Shown here piece by piece: positions 1 to 10,789 of a stretch of DNA of 62,690 nt. Location: assembly GCF_001894745.1 (NCBI RefSeq), contig NZ_BBYF01000027.1, positions 1 to 62,690 on the forward strand, written 5' to 3'. The position numbers and the translations under genes were made by a program. Origin of the DNA: Paenibacillus sp. NAIST15-1. GTDB taxonomy: Bacteria > Bacillota > Bacilli > Paenibacillales > Paenibacillaceae. The notes below the pieces were generated by a model. It had not been told where the DNA came from. It saw only the letters and a list, made by a program, of their open reading frames with translations, and ran no database searches. Position 1 is the stretch's first letter. Each line of letters starts with the position of its first letter.

Positions 1-104
1 ACGTTGCTCGTTGTTCAGTTTTCAAAGAACAATCTTCAATCCAGCGCTTCGGCTTATTGCCTCTTTCGCTTTCGTTCACCGCGTCTCTCAGCGGCGACTC
101 ATAT
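1..104 (-). other. rRNA operon leader (pre-16S)
   Basis: Read on the minus strand this is the transcribed leader of an rRNA operon whose 16S gene should begin just left of the window. The stretch at 6-32 reads TTGTTCTTTGAAAACTGAAC on the minus strand, the boxA-like antitermination and processing sequence usual in Bacillota rRNA leaders and spacers. No part of the mature 16S is in view, so the identity rests on this motif, the promoter next to it and the matching position of rrn operons after lysS in B. subtilis. Confidence 0.8.
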
Positions 105-133
105 AATATATCACGACCACCAATAGTATGCAA
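105..133 (-). promoter_or_regulatory. rRNA operon promoter (sigma-A)
   Basis: On the minus strand a -35 TTGCAT (128-133) and a -10 TATATT (105-110) are separated by exactly 17 bp, followed by the rRNA leader. The spacing and position suit a strong sigma-A rRNA promoter. A second promoter further upstream is possible but I could not identify one. Confidence 0.6.
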
Positions 134-571
134 CAGGTAAAAAATTACTATTTCAATTTTATACAATCTCCCCTATTGAACTGTGCATAAAACCGCTCTA
201 CAAAAGGCTTTTTCGTGATTGATATTTCAATTGGCCCTACTTATAACTACCCCATTCCCCCTGTTTTACACAGCTAAAGGCTATATTCATGATTGTACAC
301 AATAATAGCAGCAGCTATCTGCATGCCCCACTAAACCACAAGCAATATCCATCTTATCGTCTTCATTCATCCGAACATACATGTTCTTTCATTTTCCTAC
401 ATCCAGTGCAAACACCCGACTTCTTCAGTGTAGTCCCATGACACTTCTACATATTTCATCGCTATACCTGATGATTCAACCGCATACGATCACCGTAATT
501 GAAATAATACTATTTATTCATTACATCTTTACCTTCTTTCTAATGGAATAGTAGCTATCTCCGAACGAATT
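134..571. other. Gene-free stretch between lysS terminator and rRNA promoter
   Basis: About 440 bp of AT-rich sequence with no convincing reading frame, RNA gene or repeat. It separates the lysS terminator from the rRNA promoter. I see nothing further in it. Confidence 0.6.
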
Positions 572-613
572 AAAAAAGGATCGAACCTAGGCCTAAACCT
601 AGGAGCGATCCTT
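572..613 (-). terminator. lysS rho-independent terminator
   Basis: On the minus strand AAGGATCG pairs with CGATCCTT around an inner CCTAGG/CCTAGG stem, followed by a run of T. It lies 18 bp after the lysS stop codon. Confidence 0.9.
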
Positions 614-630
614 ACTATTGTACATTTATC

Positions 631-2157
<1,527 letters not shown>

Positions 2158-2276
2158 TTAAATCGAAATATTCCATGATGTATGATAAATGCTTGGGAAC
2201 GGCACTTATTCTTTCACGTTCTTTCATTTCTTTTCATGAAAAAAAGGGGACAATGTCCTCACACCGCCGATTGGTG

Positions 2277-2303
2277 AAAAAAGCTTCCATGTATGGAAGC
2301 TTT
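2277..2303 (-). terminator. greA rho-independent terminator
   Basis: AAAGCTTCCAT pairs with ATGGAAGCTTT on the minus strand and is followed by T residues. It lies about 50 bp after the greA stop, which suggests that lysS is largely transcribed separately. A weaker GGACA/TGTCC hairpin followed by a T run lies just beyond it. Confidence 0.85.
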
Positions 2304-2353
2304 CATCCCAACTTCTCACGCTTGACGCCACAAGCTGCTTAGCCGCAGCTCAA

Positions 2354-2830
2354 TTAGCGCTTAATCTCGAGAATTTTGTATTGAATCACGCCTGCAGGAA
2401 CGTTCACGTCCACAGTTGTGCCCTTTTGCTTGCCCAAAATTGCCTTGCCTACCGGGCTTTCATTCGAAATCCGGTTCTTCAATGGATCGGATTCAGCAGT
2501 ACCGACAATTGTATATTCCATCTTGTCGCCGAATTCCAAATCCTCAACGATTACCGTCGAACCAATGCTTACAAGATCTGTGTCAATGTCATCGTTGTTA
2601 ATGATCCGTGCGTTGCGAAGCATTTTTTCCAATGTAATGATACGACCTTCAATGAATGCTTGTTCATTCTTCGCATCTTCATATTCGGAGTTCTCGCTGA
2701 TGTCGCCGTAGCCGATCGCTACTTTAATCCGCTCTGCCACTTCACGACGTTTAACGGATTTGAGGTTTTCAAGCTCATCCTCCAGCTTCTTCAGACCGTC
2801 CTGGGTCAGAATGACTTCTTTATCGCTCAT
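2354..2830 (-). CDS. greA: Transcription elongation factor GreA
   Basis: Rescues backtracked RNA polymerase by stimulating cleavage of the 3' end of the nascent RNA. At 158 aa it shows both family parts: an N-terminal antiparallel coiled coil (about 1-75, containing [18 protein letters not shown] with the acidic tip residues) and a C-terminal FKBP-like domain (about 80-158, with [12 protein letters not shown]). The ATG follows the Shine-Dalgarno sequence CAGGAG. It has its own promoter and a leader of roughly 190 nt with an unusual hairpin arrangement, described separately. Confidence 0.97.
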   Translation of the reverse strand: MSDKEVILTQDGLKKLEDELENLKSVKRREVAERIKVAIGYGDISENSEYEDAKNEQAFIEGRIITLEKMLRNARIINNDDIDTDLVSIGSTVIVEDLEFGDKMEYTIVGTAESDPLKNRISNESPVGKAILGKQKGTTVDVNVPAGVIQYKILEIKR

Positions 2831-2857
2831 CTTACCGATTCTCCTGTCATGATATAT

Positions 2858-2914
2858 TTCGCATCCAGCCTCAGGGCTGCTAACAACGATCGATGCGAAT
2901 GCAGCCGATGCGAA
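2858..2914 (-). promoter_or_regulatory. greA leader hairpin with duplicated arm
   Basis: In the minus-strand transcript, TTCGCATC occurs twice 15 nt apart (2907-2914 and 2892-2899). Either copy can pair with a single GATGCGAA (2858-2865) just upstream of the greA ribosome binding site. An inner CAGCC/GGCTG stem (2866-2879) extends the hairpin. The pairing is visible in the sequence; any regulatory role is inference. Confidence 0.5.
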
Positions 2915-3030
2915 TGCTATAGTTCATCATATGGCTTGATTGCCACATCATGACTCCACAACTTGGTCGTTCTTTGTCATACATAGTCGTGTAATATACA
3001 CCAAGCCCGAGGCCAATTTTCTATTGTTGA

Positions 3031-3059
3031 ATTATATGGGATGGATTTGCAAAAGTCAA
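3031..3059 (-). promoter_or_regulatory. greA promoter (sigma-A)
   Basis: TTGACT (3054-3059), a 17-bp spacer and TATAAT (3031-3036) on the minus strand, near-consensus sigma-A elements. The site is about 200 bp upstream of the greA start codon and so implies a long leader. Confidence 0.8.
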
Positions 3060-3131
3060 TGAGACCGCACATGCCCTTGAAAACGCTTCGATCCCCTGAA
3101 CATGCGCCCGTAACAGCCTCTATTGCAGCAA

Positions 3132-4133
3132 TTACTGAACCGTTGATTCAGCCTCTTGCTTCTCATTCACTTGACGTACATACTCCTCCAGCATGCGGGC
3201 AACCTCATCACGGCGTGTCTCTTCCATGATGGCATCCTTCACACGCGCGGCAGAAGGCAATCCCTTCAAGTACCATGCCAGATGCTTACGCATCTCCTTC
3301 ACCGCAACCTGCTCCCCCTTAAGTGCAATAAGGCGATCCATATGAACAAGCGCAATACGAACTTTCTCTTCTGCCGACGGATCTGGGAGCAGCTCTCCTG
3401 TCGTCAAATATTCAATCGTGCGATACAGCATCCACGGATTGCCGAGTGCACCGCGTCCAATCATGACGCCGTCGCATCCCGTCTCTTCCAGCATACGCTT
3501 CGCGTCTTCTGGAGTGAACACATCCCCGTTGCCGATAACCGGAATCGAGACATTTTCCTTAACTTGGCGAATATAGCTCCAGTCCGCTTGACCCGTATAC
3601 AGCTGCTCGCGTGTGCGCCCATGTACACTGACCGCTTGACCACCAGCACGCTCAACAGCTTTGGCATTCTCCACTACATAAATGTGATCGTGATCCCAGC
3701 CGATTCGCATCTTCACCGTAACCGGTTTATCAACAGCATCAACAACGGCCGACACCATCTCATAGATCTTCTCCGGGTTAAGGAGCCAGCGAGCGCCTGC
3801 ATCGCATTTTGTTACCTTCGGTACAGGGCAACCCATATTGATATCAATAATATCGGCATTTGAATCTTTATCGACAATTTTGGCAGCTTCGACAAGCGAT
3901 TTGCGATCCCCGCCAAAAATCTGCAGACTAAGCGGCTTCTCCCGATCGTCTACATACAGCATCTCACGAGTACGCTCATTGCCGTGAACAAGCGCCTTGT
4001 CACTAACCATTTCTGCGCATACGAGTCCGCATCCGAATTCCTTCGCAATGAGGCGGAAGGCAGGGTTGCACACCCCAGCCATGGGCGCAAGCACGACTTG
4101 GTTTTTCATTTCTATATTTGCAATTTTCAGCAT
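3132..4133 (-). CDS. dusB: tRNA-dihydrouridine synthase B
   Basis: FMN-dependent enzyme that reduces specific uridines in tRNA to dihydrouridine. The TIM-barrel family signatures are present: LAPMAGVCNPAFR near the N-terminus (FMN site), NMGCPVPKV around residue 100 with the catalytic cysteine, KMRIGWD, VHGRTREQ and GNGDVFTPEDA. I chose the ATG at 4133 because AAAGGAGTGCGAGCA precedes it; a TTG six codons upstream has no such site. The predicted protein is 333 aa, usual for DusB. It is the last gene of the pab-fol cluster, as in B. subtilis (yacF). Confidence 0.95.
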   Translation of the reverse strand: MLKIANIEMKNQVVLAPMAGVCNPAFRLIAKEFGCGLVCAEMVSDKALVHGNERTREMLYVDDREKPLSLQIFGGDRKSLVEAAKIVDKDSNADIIDINMGCPVPKVTKCDAGARWLLNPEKIYEMVSAVVDAVDKPVTVKMRIGWDHDHIYVVENAKAVERAGGQAVSVHGRTREQLYTGQADWSYIRQVKENVSIPVIGNGDVFTPEDAKRMLEETGCDGVMIGRGALGNPWMLYRTIEYLTTGELLPDPSAEEKVRIALVHMDRLIALKGEQVAVKEMRKHLAWYLKGLPSAARVKDAIMEETRRDEVARMLEEYVRQVNEKQEAESTVQ

Positions 4134-4222
4134 TGCTCGCACTCCTTTCAACTCTATCCCTATCCATATGGCTGATATGCCACACGGTTATCTATACAAA
4201 ACAGGATTACCAATGTTCCATT

Positions 4223-4438
4223 TTACCGAAAGGAACCTGGTGATGCCAGTTCATCATGTGAAATATTTAATTGCTTGCATATTTCTTTCATTATCTGATC
4301 ATCAATCTGCCGATTTCCCCGCTCGATTTCACCAAGCACGGATACTGAGATGCGCACGCGTTCAGACAGCTGCTGCTGCGTCAATCCTCGAAGCTTGCGG
4401 AAAGCTCGGATTCGCTTGGCCACTTGCAAGGACTCCAC
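4223..4438 (-). CDS. yazB: Small XRE-type helix-turn-helix protein (YazB-like)
   Basis: A 71-aa protein made almost entirely of one lambda-repressor-like helix-turn-helix domain: AFRKLRGLTQQQLSERVRIS, then a recognition helix and the typical IERGNRQ turn. Target unknown. The start is a GTG preceded by AAGGAAGG; this places the first 58 bp inside the end of folK in another frame, so the two are probably translationally coupled. B. subtilis has yazB in the same place between folK and dusB. Confidence 0.85.
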   Translation of the reverse strand: MESLQVAKRIRAFRKLRGLTQQQLSERVRISVSVLGEIERGNRQIDDQIMKEICKQLNISHDELASPGSFR

Positions 4439-4992
4439 TTCCGAATACCTTCCTTTCCATCCAGTGTTCCCAAGGCATGATGAACGAATGCGTGCAATTC
4501 GACAGCCGACTCCGGAACAATATCAGCAAGCGGCACGAGTACGAACAGCCGCTCTCCCATACGAGGATGCGGCAATGTAAGCAGGTCTGTATTCCATGAA
4601 GTATCGCCCATCCATAGCAAATCCAAATCAATGACGCGCGGGCCCCAGCGAATATCCCGCACTCGCCCCATTTGCTTCTCAATCGCAAGCATCGCCATCA
4701 GCAGTTCATCAGGCTGCAACGTTGTCCGAACACAAGCTGTCATGTTTAGAAAGGCAGGCTGATCCTCATATCCAACCGGATCTGTCTCGTAAATCGCAGA
4801 ACATCGCACAACTTGAATCTGCTCCTGAGCTTGAAGATGTGTCAACGCATCATACAAGGCCCGCTCCCGCTCACCAATATTTGCACCTAGTGCAATATAA
4901 GCAGTCTGCTCTCCAGTATGTGTCACTGGATTGTAATCCATTCCTGCTTTCTCAAGCTCGCTACCGGAGAAATCCGTCTTCATTCCATCCAT
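4381..4992 (-). CDS. folK: 2-amino-4-hydroxy-6-hydroxymethyldihydropteridine diphosphokinase
   Basis: Transfers pyrophosphate from ATP to the pterin alcohol, the step before dihydropteroate synthase in folate synthesis. Family motifs are clear: AYIALGANIGERE near residue 32, then GPRVIDLDLLWMGD, and LPHPRMGERLFVLVPLADI. At 203 aa it is longer than the common 160-170 aa because of an N-terminal extension of about 30 residues before the first strand. It lies 3 bp after folB in the same operon. Confidence 0.95.
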   Translation of the reverse strand: MDGMKTDFSGSELEKAGMDYNPVTHTGEQTAYIALGANIGERERALYDALTHLQAQEQIQVVRCSAIYETDPVGYEDQPAFLNMTACVRTTLQPDELLMAMLAIEKQMGRVRDIRWGPRVIDLDLLWMGDTSWNTDLLTLPHPRMGERLFVLVPLADIVPESAVELHAFVHHALGTLDGKEGIRKWSPCKWPSESELSASFED

Positions 4993-4995
4993 CTG

Positions 4996-5409
4996 CTATG
5001 CCCCGCTCCCGCTTGAACTCGATTCCGCCCGTACTCTCGTCATCTCAATCGTTACGCCTTGGAAATGTATATCGAACGGCGGGTTCGGCTTCGTTACGCG
5101 TACTGTTGCTTCTGAAATCAATGCATATTGCTCGAATAGGACGGCTGCAATACGTTCTGTCAATGCTTCGACAAGCTGATAGGACTCTTCTTCAACAATC
5201 TGCTTCACTGTATTATAGATTTCGGCATAATTGATCGAATGCTCAAGCTGATCAGATTCGCCAGCCGTGCGCAGATCTATTTGCAAGTCAAGATCGACAA
5301 TCCAGCGCTGACCCAATCTCCGTTCCTCTTCGAATACACCATGCCGCCCGAACAATTCAATCCGATGCAACTGCATACGGTCAGGTTTCGATACTTTCGT
5401 ATTCACCAT
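4996..5409 (-). CDS. folB: Dihydroneopterin aldolase
   Basis: Cleaves 7,8-dihydroneopterin to the pterin alcohol plus glycolaldehyde. The 137-aa protein has the T-fold family features: MQLHRIELFGRHGVFEEER at the N-terminus with the conserved GRHGV turn, INYAEIY in the middle, the EALTERIA segment and VTKPNPP towards the end. The ATG follows GAAGGGGAG. It sits between folP and folK, matching the reaction order of its neighbours. Confidence 0.95.
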   Translation of the reverse strand: MVNTKVSKPDRMQLHRIELFGRHGVFEEERRLGQRWIVDLDLQIDLRTAGESDQLEHSINYAEIYNTVKQIVEEESYQLVEALTERIAAVLFEQYALISEATVRVTKPNPPFDIHFQGVTIEMTRVRAESSSSGSGA

Positions 5410-5453
5410 GAATATACTCCCCTTCTATGACAAAATAGGGTAATGTCACACCA

Positions 5454-6320
5454 TTACTTCTCTGCGGCTCCATTTCGTTCTCTTGGATATAGCATAGCAT
5501 CACACATCCGAACGGTCTGAACGATTTCCGATACATCGTGTACCCGCACAATTTGGCAGCCTTGGGCTACTCCCAACACAACCGTAGCTGCCGTCCCTTG
5601 AATAAGAGCATCCACAGGAAGCTGCAGTGTCTCACGGATGAACCGCTTGCGTGAAGTTCCCAGCAATACTGGGTACCCAAGCTCAACAAGCTCATCCAAA
5701 TGATGCATGAGTTCCAAGTTATCCTCGTAGTCCTTGGCAAAACCAATCCCCGGATCCAGCCAAATATTTCGTTCTTCGACACCCGCTACCTTGGCAATCG
5801 CCACACTCTCCAGCAAATCCCGCTTCACATCATCCACATACTGCTCATAATTCCGTTCAGTACGGTTATGCATTAGAATGATGGGACAGTCATAAGAAGC
5901 TGCGACACGTGCCATCTCCGGCTCCCGCTTGCAGCCCCAAATATCATTCAAAATATGAGCTCCCGCTTCTAACGCTTGTCTACCGACTTCCGCCTTGTAC
6001 GTATCGATGGACAATGGGATATGAGGCATTGCCTCATGAAGCGCCTCTATAACGGGAATAACGCGGCGCAGCTCCTCTGCTTCTCCGACCGGTTCATGGC
6101 CAGGGCGTGTTGACTCTCCGCCTATATCGATAATGTCTACGCCTTGCGCGACCATTTCCTTGGCATGCTCGATTGCACGATCGATGCGATCATAACATCC
6201 TCCATCGGAGAAGGAGTCCGGCGTAACATTCAATATCCCTTGCACCAAGGTACGGTCGCCCAGTATTAATTCTGCTTGATTCCATTTATACGTGTGCTTC
6301 CAAAATGTTGGCTGCAACAT
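5454..6320 (-). CDS. folP: Dihydropteroate synthase
   Basis: Joins p-aminobenzoate to the pterin pyrophosphate; target of sulfonamides. The 288-aa TIM barrel carries the two signature loops: GILNVTPDSFSDGG near residue 28, and DIGGESTRPGHEPV near residue 62 containing the substrate-binding residues. IWLDPGIGFAKDYEDNL and LLGTSRKRF follow. A strong site, GGGAGGGGGATG, precedes the ATG. It belongs to the pabB-pabA-pabC-folP-folB-folK operon, so p-aminobenzoate is made and used by products of one transcript. Confidence 0.97.
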   Translation of the reverse strand: MLQPTFWKHTYKWNQAELILGDRTLVQGILNVTPDSFSDGGCYDRIDRAIEHAKEMVAQGVDIIDIGGESTRPGHEPVGEAEELRRVIPVIEALHEAMPHIPLSIDTYKAEVGRQALEAGAHILNDIWGCKREPEMARVAASYDCPIILMHNRTERNYEQYVDDVKRDLLESVAIAKVAGVEERNIWLDPGIGFAKDYEDNLELMHHLDELVELGYPVLLGTSRKRFIRETLQLPVDALIQGTAATVVLGVAQGCQIVRVHDVSEIVQTVRMCDAMLYPRERNGAAEK

Positions 6321-6444
6321 ATACGCATCCCCCTCCCTGCCATCGTAGCCGATCCAACTTAAAATTCCTTATACCGTCATCACCGGGCATAACGGAACTT
6401 ACTATTCGCAAGTTTCATGCACTCTCTAAATCAATCTCGTTAAC

Positions 6445-7329
6445 CTACATCCTGTGAACTGTAGAGGTGCGATACAGATTCAGCAGCTCGCGCGTACAAG
6501 CACCTATCCGTCCGTTGCCCACCTGTCTCTTCTCACCTTCTGCATCGACAAGAGTCGTCACCGGTACAAGTTCCTGAATGGAGGTTGTCAGGAATACTTC
6601 ATCTGCCTTCCATAGCTGTCCCCAACCATACTTACCTTCCTCAACATGCATACCTGCCTGGCCCGCTAGCTCCATGACCCACTGCCTTGTAATACCAGGC
6701 AGAATGCCGGTCGATACATCTGGTGTGTACAGACGACCATCCTGAACAAAAAACACATTGCTCACGATGCCTTCGGATACATGTCCATTGCAATCCAACA
6801 TGAGCCCCTCAGCTCCTAATGCGGATGAATCCATTTGTGATAACTCCCGCTTTGCAACGATATTATTCATGTATTGTCCTGACTTAAAGCGCACGTCTGT
6901 CTCGGGCCCGCTCCGCCGTGTACGAAGCAGTTGCAATGGCTTGCCGCATTCATACAGTTCTTCCTGCAAGGCAGGCAGCGACTTCACAAGCACTAACACA
7001 TTCGGTTGCGTATACGCTTCCTGTGGCAGGCCAAAACCATTCTCGCCCGCACTTACGGTGTAACGAATATATGCCTCCATCAGGCCGTTCGCATCCACCA
7101 CTTCTCGAATATGACGTTCAACCTGCCCCATATCCACTACATAGTCGATACCAAGCAATCTGCAAGCCGATGTCAACCGCTCCATATGCCGCTCCAACAA
7201 GAAGGGCTTCCCTCCGTAGGTGCGCATCGTTTCAAACAAGGTCATGCCGTATAAAAAGCCGTGGTCCATGACAGAAACCGCGGCTTGATCAACAGGTACT
7301 ACCTTCCCATTCCAACCGATAACATCCAT
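6445..7329 (-). CDS. pabC: Aminodeoxychorismate lyase (class IV PLP enzyme)
   Basis: Removes pyruvate from aminodeoxychorismate to give p-aminobenzoate. The 294-aa protein has the class IV aminotransferase fold: MDHGFLYGMTLFETMRTYGG at residues 22-41, the PLP lysine in NNIVAKREL around residue 160, EGIVSNVFF, and TGILPGITRQWV. Branched-chain aminotransferases and D-amino-acid aminotransferases share the fold; the position directly after pabA, overlapping by one base (TAATG), decides for PabC. Confidence 0.93.
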   Translation of the reverse strand: MDVIGWNGKVVPVDQAAVSVMDHGFLYGMTLFETMRTYGGKPFLLERHMERLTSACRLLGIDYVVDMGQVERHIREVVDANGLMEAYIRYTVSAGENGFGLPQEAYTQPNVLVLVKSLPALQEELYECGKPLQLLRTRRSGPETDVRFKSGQYMNNIVAKRELSQMDSSALGAEGLMLDCNGHVSEGIVSNVFFVQDGRLYTPDVSTGILPGITRQWVMELAGQAGMHVEEGKYGWGQLWKADEVFLTTSIQELVPVTTLVDAEGEKRQVGNGRIGACTRELLNLYRTSTVHRM

Positions 7330-7904
7330 TATACGCTCGCCTTCGACTTTAAAAAGTTGCGCAGCATCTGATGCCCGTGATCCGTAATGATCGACTCCGG
7401 GTGGAATTGGACACCTTCAATCGGATATTCTCTATGCCGAAGCCCCATAATTTCGCCTTCTTCCGTAGAAGCCGTAATCTCGAGACATTCTGGCAGCGAC
7501 TCCCGCTCCACCAATAAGGAATGATAGCGAGTTGCTGTAAACGGGCTTGGCAGCTCTTCAAACACCGACTGTCCCTCATGATAGATTGGGGATGTCTTCC
7601 CGTGCATCAATCGCTGTGCACGGACAACCTTCCCGCCGAATGCCTGTCCAATTGCCTGATGACCTAAGCATACACCGAAGATAGGGATCTTGCCCTTGAA
7701 ATGTGCAATGACATCAAGTGTTATTCCTGCTTCGTTCGGTGTGCACGGCCCAGGTGACAGCAGCAGATGATCCGGTTGCAGCTTCTCAATGCCTTCAATG
7801 TCGATTTCGTCATTGCGGTATACTTCCACCTGCTCCCCAAGCTCCCCTAAATATTGAACCAAGTTATACGTAAAAGAATCATAATTGTCGATAACAAGTA
7901 TCAT
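7329..7904 (-). CDS. pabA: Aminodeoxychorismate/anthranilate synthase glutamine amidotransferase subunit
   Basis: Releases ammonia from glutamine for chorismate amination. The 191-aa class I glutamine amidotransferase shows the full triad context: [16 protein letters not shown] with the nucleophilic Cys (about residue 79), and VQFHPESI with His and Glu near residue 168. [18 protein letters not shown] is the typical N-terminus. In B. subtilis this subunit serves both p-aminobenzoate and tryptophan synthesis; whether a separate trpG exists here cannot be seen from the window. Confidence 0.95.
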   Translation of the reverse strand: MILVIDNYDSFTYNLVQYLGELGEQVEVYRNDEIDIEGIEKLQPDHLLLSPGPCTPNEAGITLDVIAHFKGKIPIFGVCLGHQAIGQAFGGKVVRAQRLMHGKTSPIYHEGQSVFEELPSPFTATRYHSLLVERESLPECLEITASTEEGEIMGLRHREYPIEGVQFHPESIITDHGHQMLRNFLKSKASV

Positions 7905-7953
7905 GCTAAGCTCATCCTCTCTCGGCCATGCCTGGCGGCATGCCTTACCTAAT

Positions 7954-9597
7954 CTAGTCTCCCCGCTCCATCATGTCGCGTTCGCTCAACTGTACTGCCT
8001 TCCACAAAGCCTTCGCCTTGTTCCAGCTCTCCTTATATTCACGCGCTGGATCGGAATCAATAACAATGCCCGCTCCCGCCTGAATATGGCCTACACCATC
8101 CTTCACGGTCATGGTGCGGATAATTATATTAAATTCCATGTCGCCATTATAGTCAATCCAGCCGAATGATCCCGTATACGGCCCTCTTCGTACTGGCTCC
8201 AATTCTTCGATGATTTCCATCGTTCTCACTTTCGGAGCTCCTGTAATCGTCCCTCCAGGGAATGTCGCTCGCAGCACGTCGAAGGCGTCTTTGCCGGCCG
8301 CCAGCTTCCCTTTCACCTCAGAAACCAAATGCATAACATGCGAGTAATATTCAATTGTCATTAACTCATCCACCCGCACGGAGCCGTATTCCGATATGCG
8401 TCCAACATCATTGCGCTCTAGATCAACGAGCATAATATGCTCGGCCCGCTCCTTCTCATTCGTACGCAGCTCTTCTGCCATGCGGGCATCCTCTTCCGGG
8501 GTATGCCCTCTCCGTCTCGTGCCTGCAATCGGACGAGTGCTCACTTCCCCATCCTTCAGGCCAACCAGAAGCTCGGGGGAACAAGAAACAAGCTGGAAGT
8601 CAGGGAAACGAAGCAGTCCCATGTATGGAGATGGGTTAAGCACCCTCAACCATTCATAGAGCCGTTCCGGAGTTTCACGCAGCGCACGCATCTGTCTCAT
8701 GGACAGGTTTACTTGAAAGACATCACCTTGACCAATATATTGCTGAATCTGCCGTACAGCCTCCTCAAAATCCTCCTTCGGAAATGCCGTCTGTACACCT
8801 TCCAGCACATCCACATCGAGAAGATTGCCTTCCTCCAGACAGCGGCGACGAAGCTCAGCGGCCTGCTTCGCCTCATCTGTACGGCAAGATTCCCACCAGA
8901 CATCCCAGCGCTTCTTCAACTTATCTGCACGCTGGTGAGCAAGCTCATAGTGGTTAGATACCCATTCCTCATATATGGATTCAGCGGTCTGACTGGAGGA
9001 CTCATCCTCCTTCATTTGGCGCTTGTACGCCGGTGATGCGCATGGATCAACCTCCGTCATGACCGCACAGTATAGCGCTTGTTCCTCATGATCGACAATC
9101 CATAGCTCATTCATTTGCATAAACACATAATCGGGAAGATCCAAATCATCCGCCGCCAATTCGGGGAGCCGCTCAATGGATCTAGCAATGTCATAGCTTA
9201 TATAGCCAACACATCCCCCAGTGAACTTCGGAAGCCCCTCTATGCGCGGCCCACGGTAAGGTGACATCCATTCCTTCACCATTTCTAACGGAGCTCCCTT
9301 GCGTACCTGTTCATTTCCGTCTGACAGGACGATGTGTGCGGAATACCCCTTCCCTCTAATCATAGATACGGGGTCTAACCCCACAATCGTATAGCGTCCA
9401 CCCTTCCCGCTCTCCAGTACGAAGGTGCTCTGCCCTGCATCTGCCCATGCCGATTCCCAAGAAGGAATGTGCGTACTTCCTTCCTGCAACTCATACTTAA
9501 CCACGTACGGAAGGATCGTGTATTGATTATCGATATAGCAGCGCCATTGCTCTTGTGCGATAAGCGCCTGTCCACTTAGTACTGTTGATTGAACCAT
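7954..9597 (-). CDS. pabB: Aminodeoxychorismate synthase component I
   Basis: Aminates chorismate at C4 using ammonia from PabA. The C-terminal half is a chorismate-binding domain: [54 protein letters not shown] and FNIIIRT. The 547-aa protein is longer than typical owing to a charged linker at about residues 200-265. The active-site segment reads PIAGT, as in anthranilate synthase TrpE, rather than PIKGT of the E. coli enzyme. The operon context argues for PabB, but activity as TrpE is not excluded by sequence alone. It heads the folate operon, just downstream of a Fur-box-like site. Confidence 0.9.
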   Translation of the reverse strand: MVQSTVLSGQALIAQEQWRCYIDNQYTILPYVVKYELQEGSTHIPSWESAWADAGQSTFVLESGKGGRYTIVGLDPVSMIRGKGYSAHIVLSDGNEQVRKGAPLEMVKEWMSPYRGPRIEGLPKFTGGCVGYISYDIARSIERLPELAADDLDLPDYVFMQMNELWIVDHEEQALYCAVMTEVDPCASPAYKRQMKEDESSSQTAESIYEEWVSNHYELAHQRADKLKKRWDVWWESCRTDEAKQAAELRRRCLEEGNLLDVDVLEGVQTAFPKEDFEEAVRQIQQYIGQGDVFQVNLSMRQMRALRETPERLYEWLRVLNPSPYMGLLRFPDFQLVSCSPELLVGLKDGEVSTRPIAGTRRRGHTPEEDARMAEELRTNEKERAEHIMLVDLERNDVGRISEYGSVRVDELMTIEYYSHVMHLVSEVKGKLAAGKDAFDVLRATFPGGTITGAPKVRTMEIIEELEPVRRGPYTGSFGWIDYNGDMEFNIIIRTMTVKDGVGHIQAGAGIVIDSDPAREYKESWNKAKALWKAVQLSERDMMERGD

Positions 9598-9656
9598 ATG
9601 ACCACCTCTTCACCCTAGTCCATCATTCCTGCTTATCGATCCCAACTTTCCTTGGA

Positions 9657-9671
9657 TGATAATCATTATCG
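9657..9671. promoter_or_regulatory. Fur-box-like operator upstream of pabB
   Basis: TGATAATCATTATCG matches the 7-1-7 Fur consensus TGATAATNATTATCA at 14 of 15 positions. It lies about 60 bp upstream of the pabB start, just downstream of a possible -10 TATACT (9683-9688, minus strand), where a bound repressor would block initiation. PerR and Zur boxes share the layout but differ at positions where this site matches Fur. Function is inferred from the match only. Confidence 0.55.
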
Positions 9672-9747
9672 GATTACTGATTAGTATAAACAATGAAACT
9701 ACGGATGAAAAGATGAACCACTTACATTTTCTGCATTTTCCTTCATA

Positions 9748-9822
9748 TAAAAATCCCCCCATCTCAGCTATCGTATAGAAGCATTATGCTTCCAAGTACA
9801 CAGTTGGATGAGGGGATGTATT
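9748..9822 (-). terminator. cysK terminator
   Basis: A long imperfect hairpin on the minus strand (ATCCCCTCATC pairing with GAGATGGGGGGAT, with an inner GAAGCA/TGCTTC stem) followed by TTTTT, just after the cysK stop. It separates cysK from the pab-fol operon. Confidence 0.75.
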
Positions 9823-9828
9823 CATTTC

Positions 9829-10767
9829 TTAATCTTCAAAATTAAATAACGGTGTGCTTAAATAACGTTCGCCGTTGCTTGGTACGACTGCAACAATACG
9901 CTTTCCGGCTCCCAATTCCTTCGCAAGCTGCAATGCAGCATAGATCGCAGCCCCCGAGGAGATGCCGACTAAGATGCCTTCTTCCTTCGCAACACGGCGC
10001 GCTATCTCAAATGCATCTTCATTCTCAACCGTAATAATTCGATCATAAATCTCACGGTTCAATATATCAGGTACGAAGTTTGCCCCGATCCCTTGGATTT
10101 TGTGGGGGCCTGGCTTGCCTCCAGACAATAATGGAGATGAGGCTGGCTCCACCGCTGCAATTTGAATGCCGGGGAAGTTCTCCTTCAGCACTTCACCAGC
10201 ACCAGAGATTGTTCCCCCTGTGCCAATGCCAGCGATAAACGCATCCAGCTTGCCATCGAGCGATTGAATCGCTTCGACAATTTCTGGACCTGTCGTCTCC
10301 CGATGAATCTTGACGTTCGCTTGATTCTTGAATTGTTGCGGAATGAAATAAGTAGGGTTCTCTTGTGCCAGCTCTTCAGCCTTGCGAACCGCACCATTCA
10401 TTCCTTCTGCCCCCGGAGTAAGCACAAGCTCAGCCCCATATGCGCGCAGGAGATTGCGGCGCTCAATGCTCATCGTCTCAGGCATAACCAATATGGCCTT
10501 ATATCCCTTCGCAGCAGCTACCATTGCAAGTCCAATGCCCGTATTGCCGCTCGTCGGCTCTACAATGGTATCTCCCGGCTTCAATATGCCTTCCTGCTCG
10601 GCTACCTCAATCATACTTATTGCGATCCGGTCTTTGACACTGGAGCCCGGATTCTGATATTCCAGCTTCACATAAATTTCGGCGCTGTCTTCCGGTACAA
10701 TTCGATTCAGGCGTACAAGTGGAGTATCCCCGATTAGTTCGGTCACGCTATTGACGATTCTTGGCAT
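9829..10767 (-). CDS. cysK: Cysteine synthase A (O-acetylserine sulfhydrylase)
   Basis: PLP enzyme that makes cysteine from O-acetylserine and sulfide. The 312-aa protein shows [11 protein letters not shown], the PLP lysine in [11 protein letters not shown] (about residue 42), the phosphate-binding [19 protein letters not shown], and [10 protein letters not shown], with GISSGAA towards the C-terminus. I prefer the ATG at 10767, preceded by GGGAGGGCTCTCT; a GTG five codons upstream lies within that ribosome binding site. It is a single-gene unit with its own promoter and terminator. Confidence 0.96.
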   Translation of the reverse strand: MPRIVNSVTELIGDTPLVRLNRIVPEDSAEIYVKLEYQNPGSSVKDRIAISMIEVAEQEGILKPGDTIVEPTSGNTGIGLAMVAAAKGYKAILVMPETMSIERRNLLRAYGAELVLTPGAEGMNGAVRKAEELAQENPTYFIPQQFKNQANVKIHRETTGPEIVEAIQSLDGKLDAFIAGIGTGGTISGAGEVLKENFPGIQIAAVEPASSPLLSGGKPGPHKIQGIGANFVPDILNREIYDRIITVENEDAFEIARRVAKEEGILVGISSGAAIYAALQLAKELGAGKRIVAVVPSNGERYLSTPLFNFED

Positions 10768-10789
10768 AGAGAGCCCTCCCACAGGTTAA

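Noticed and set aside
3156..3863. 235-codon plus-strand frame opposite dusB
   Set aside because: Antisense shadow of a clear dusB; no ribosome binding site and no domain.
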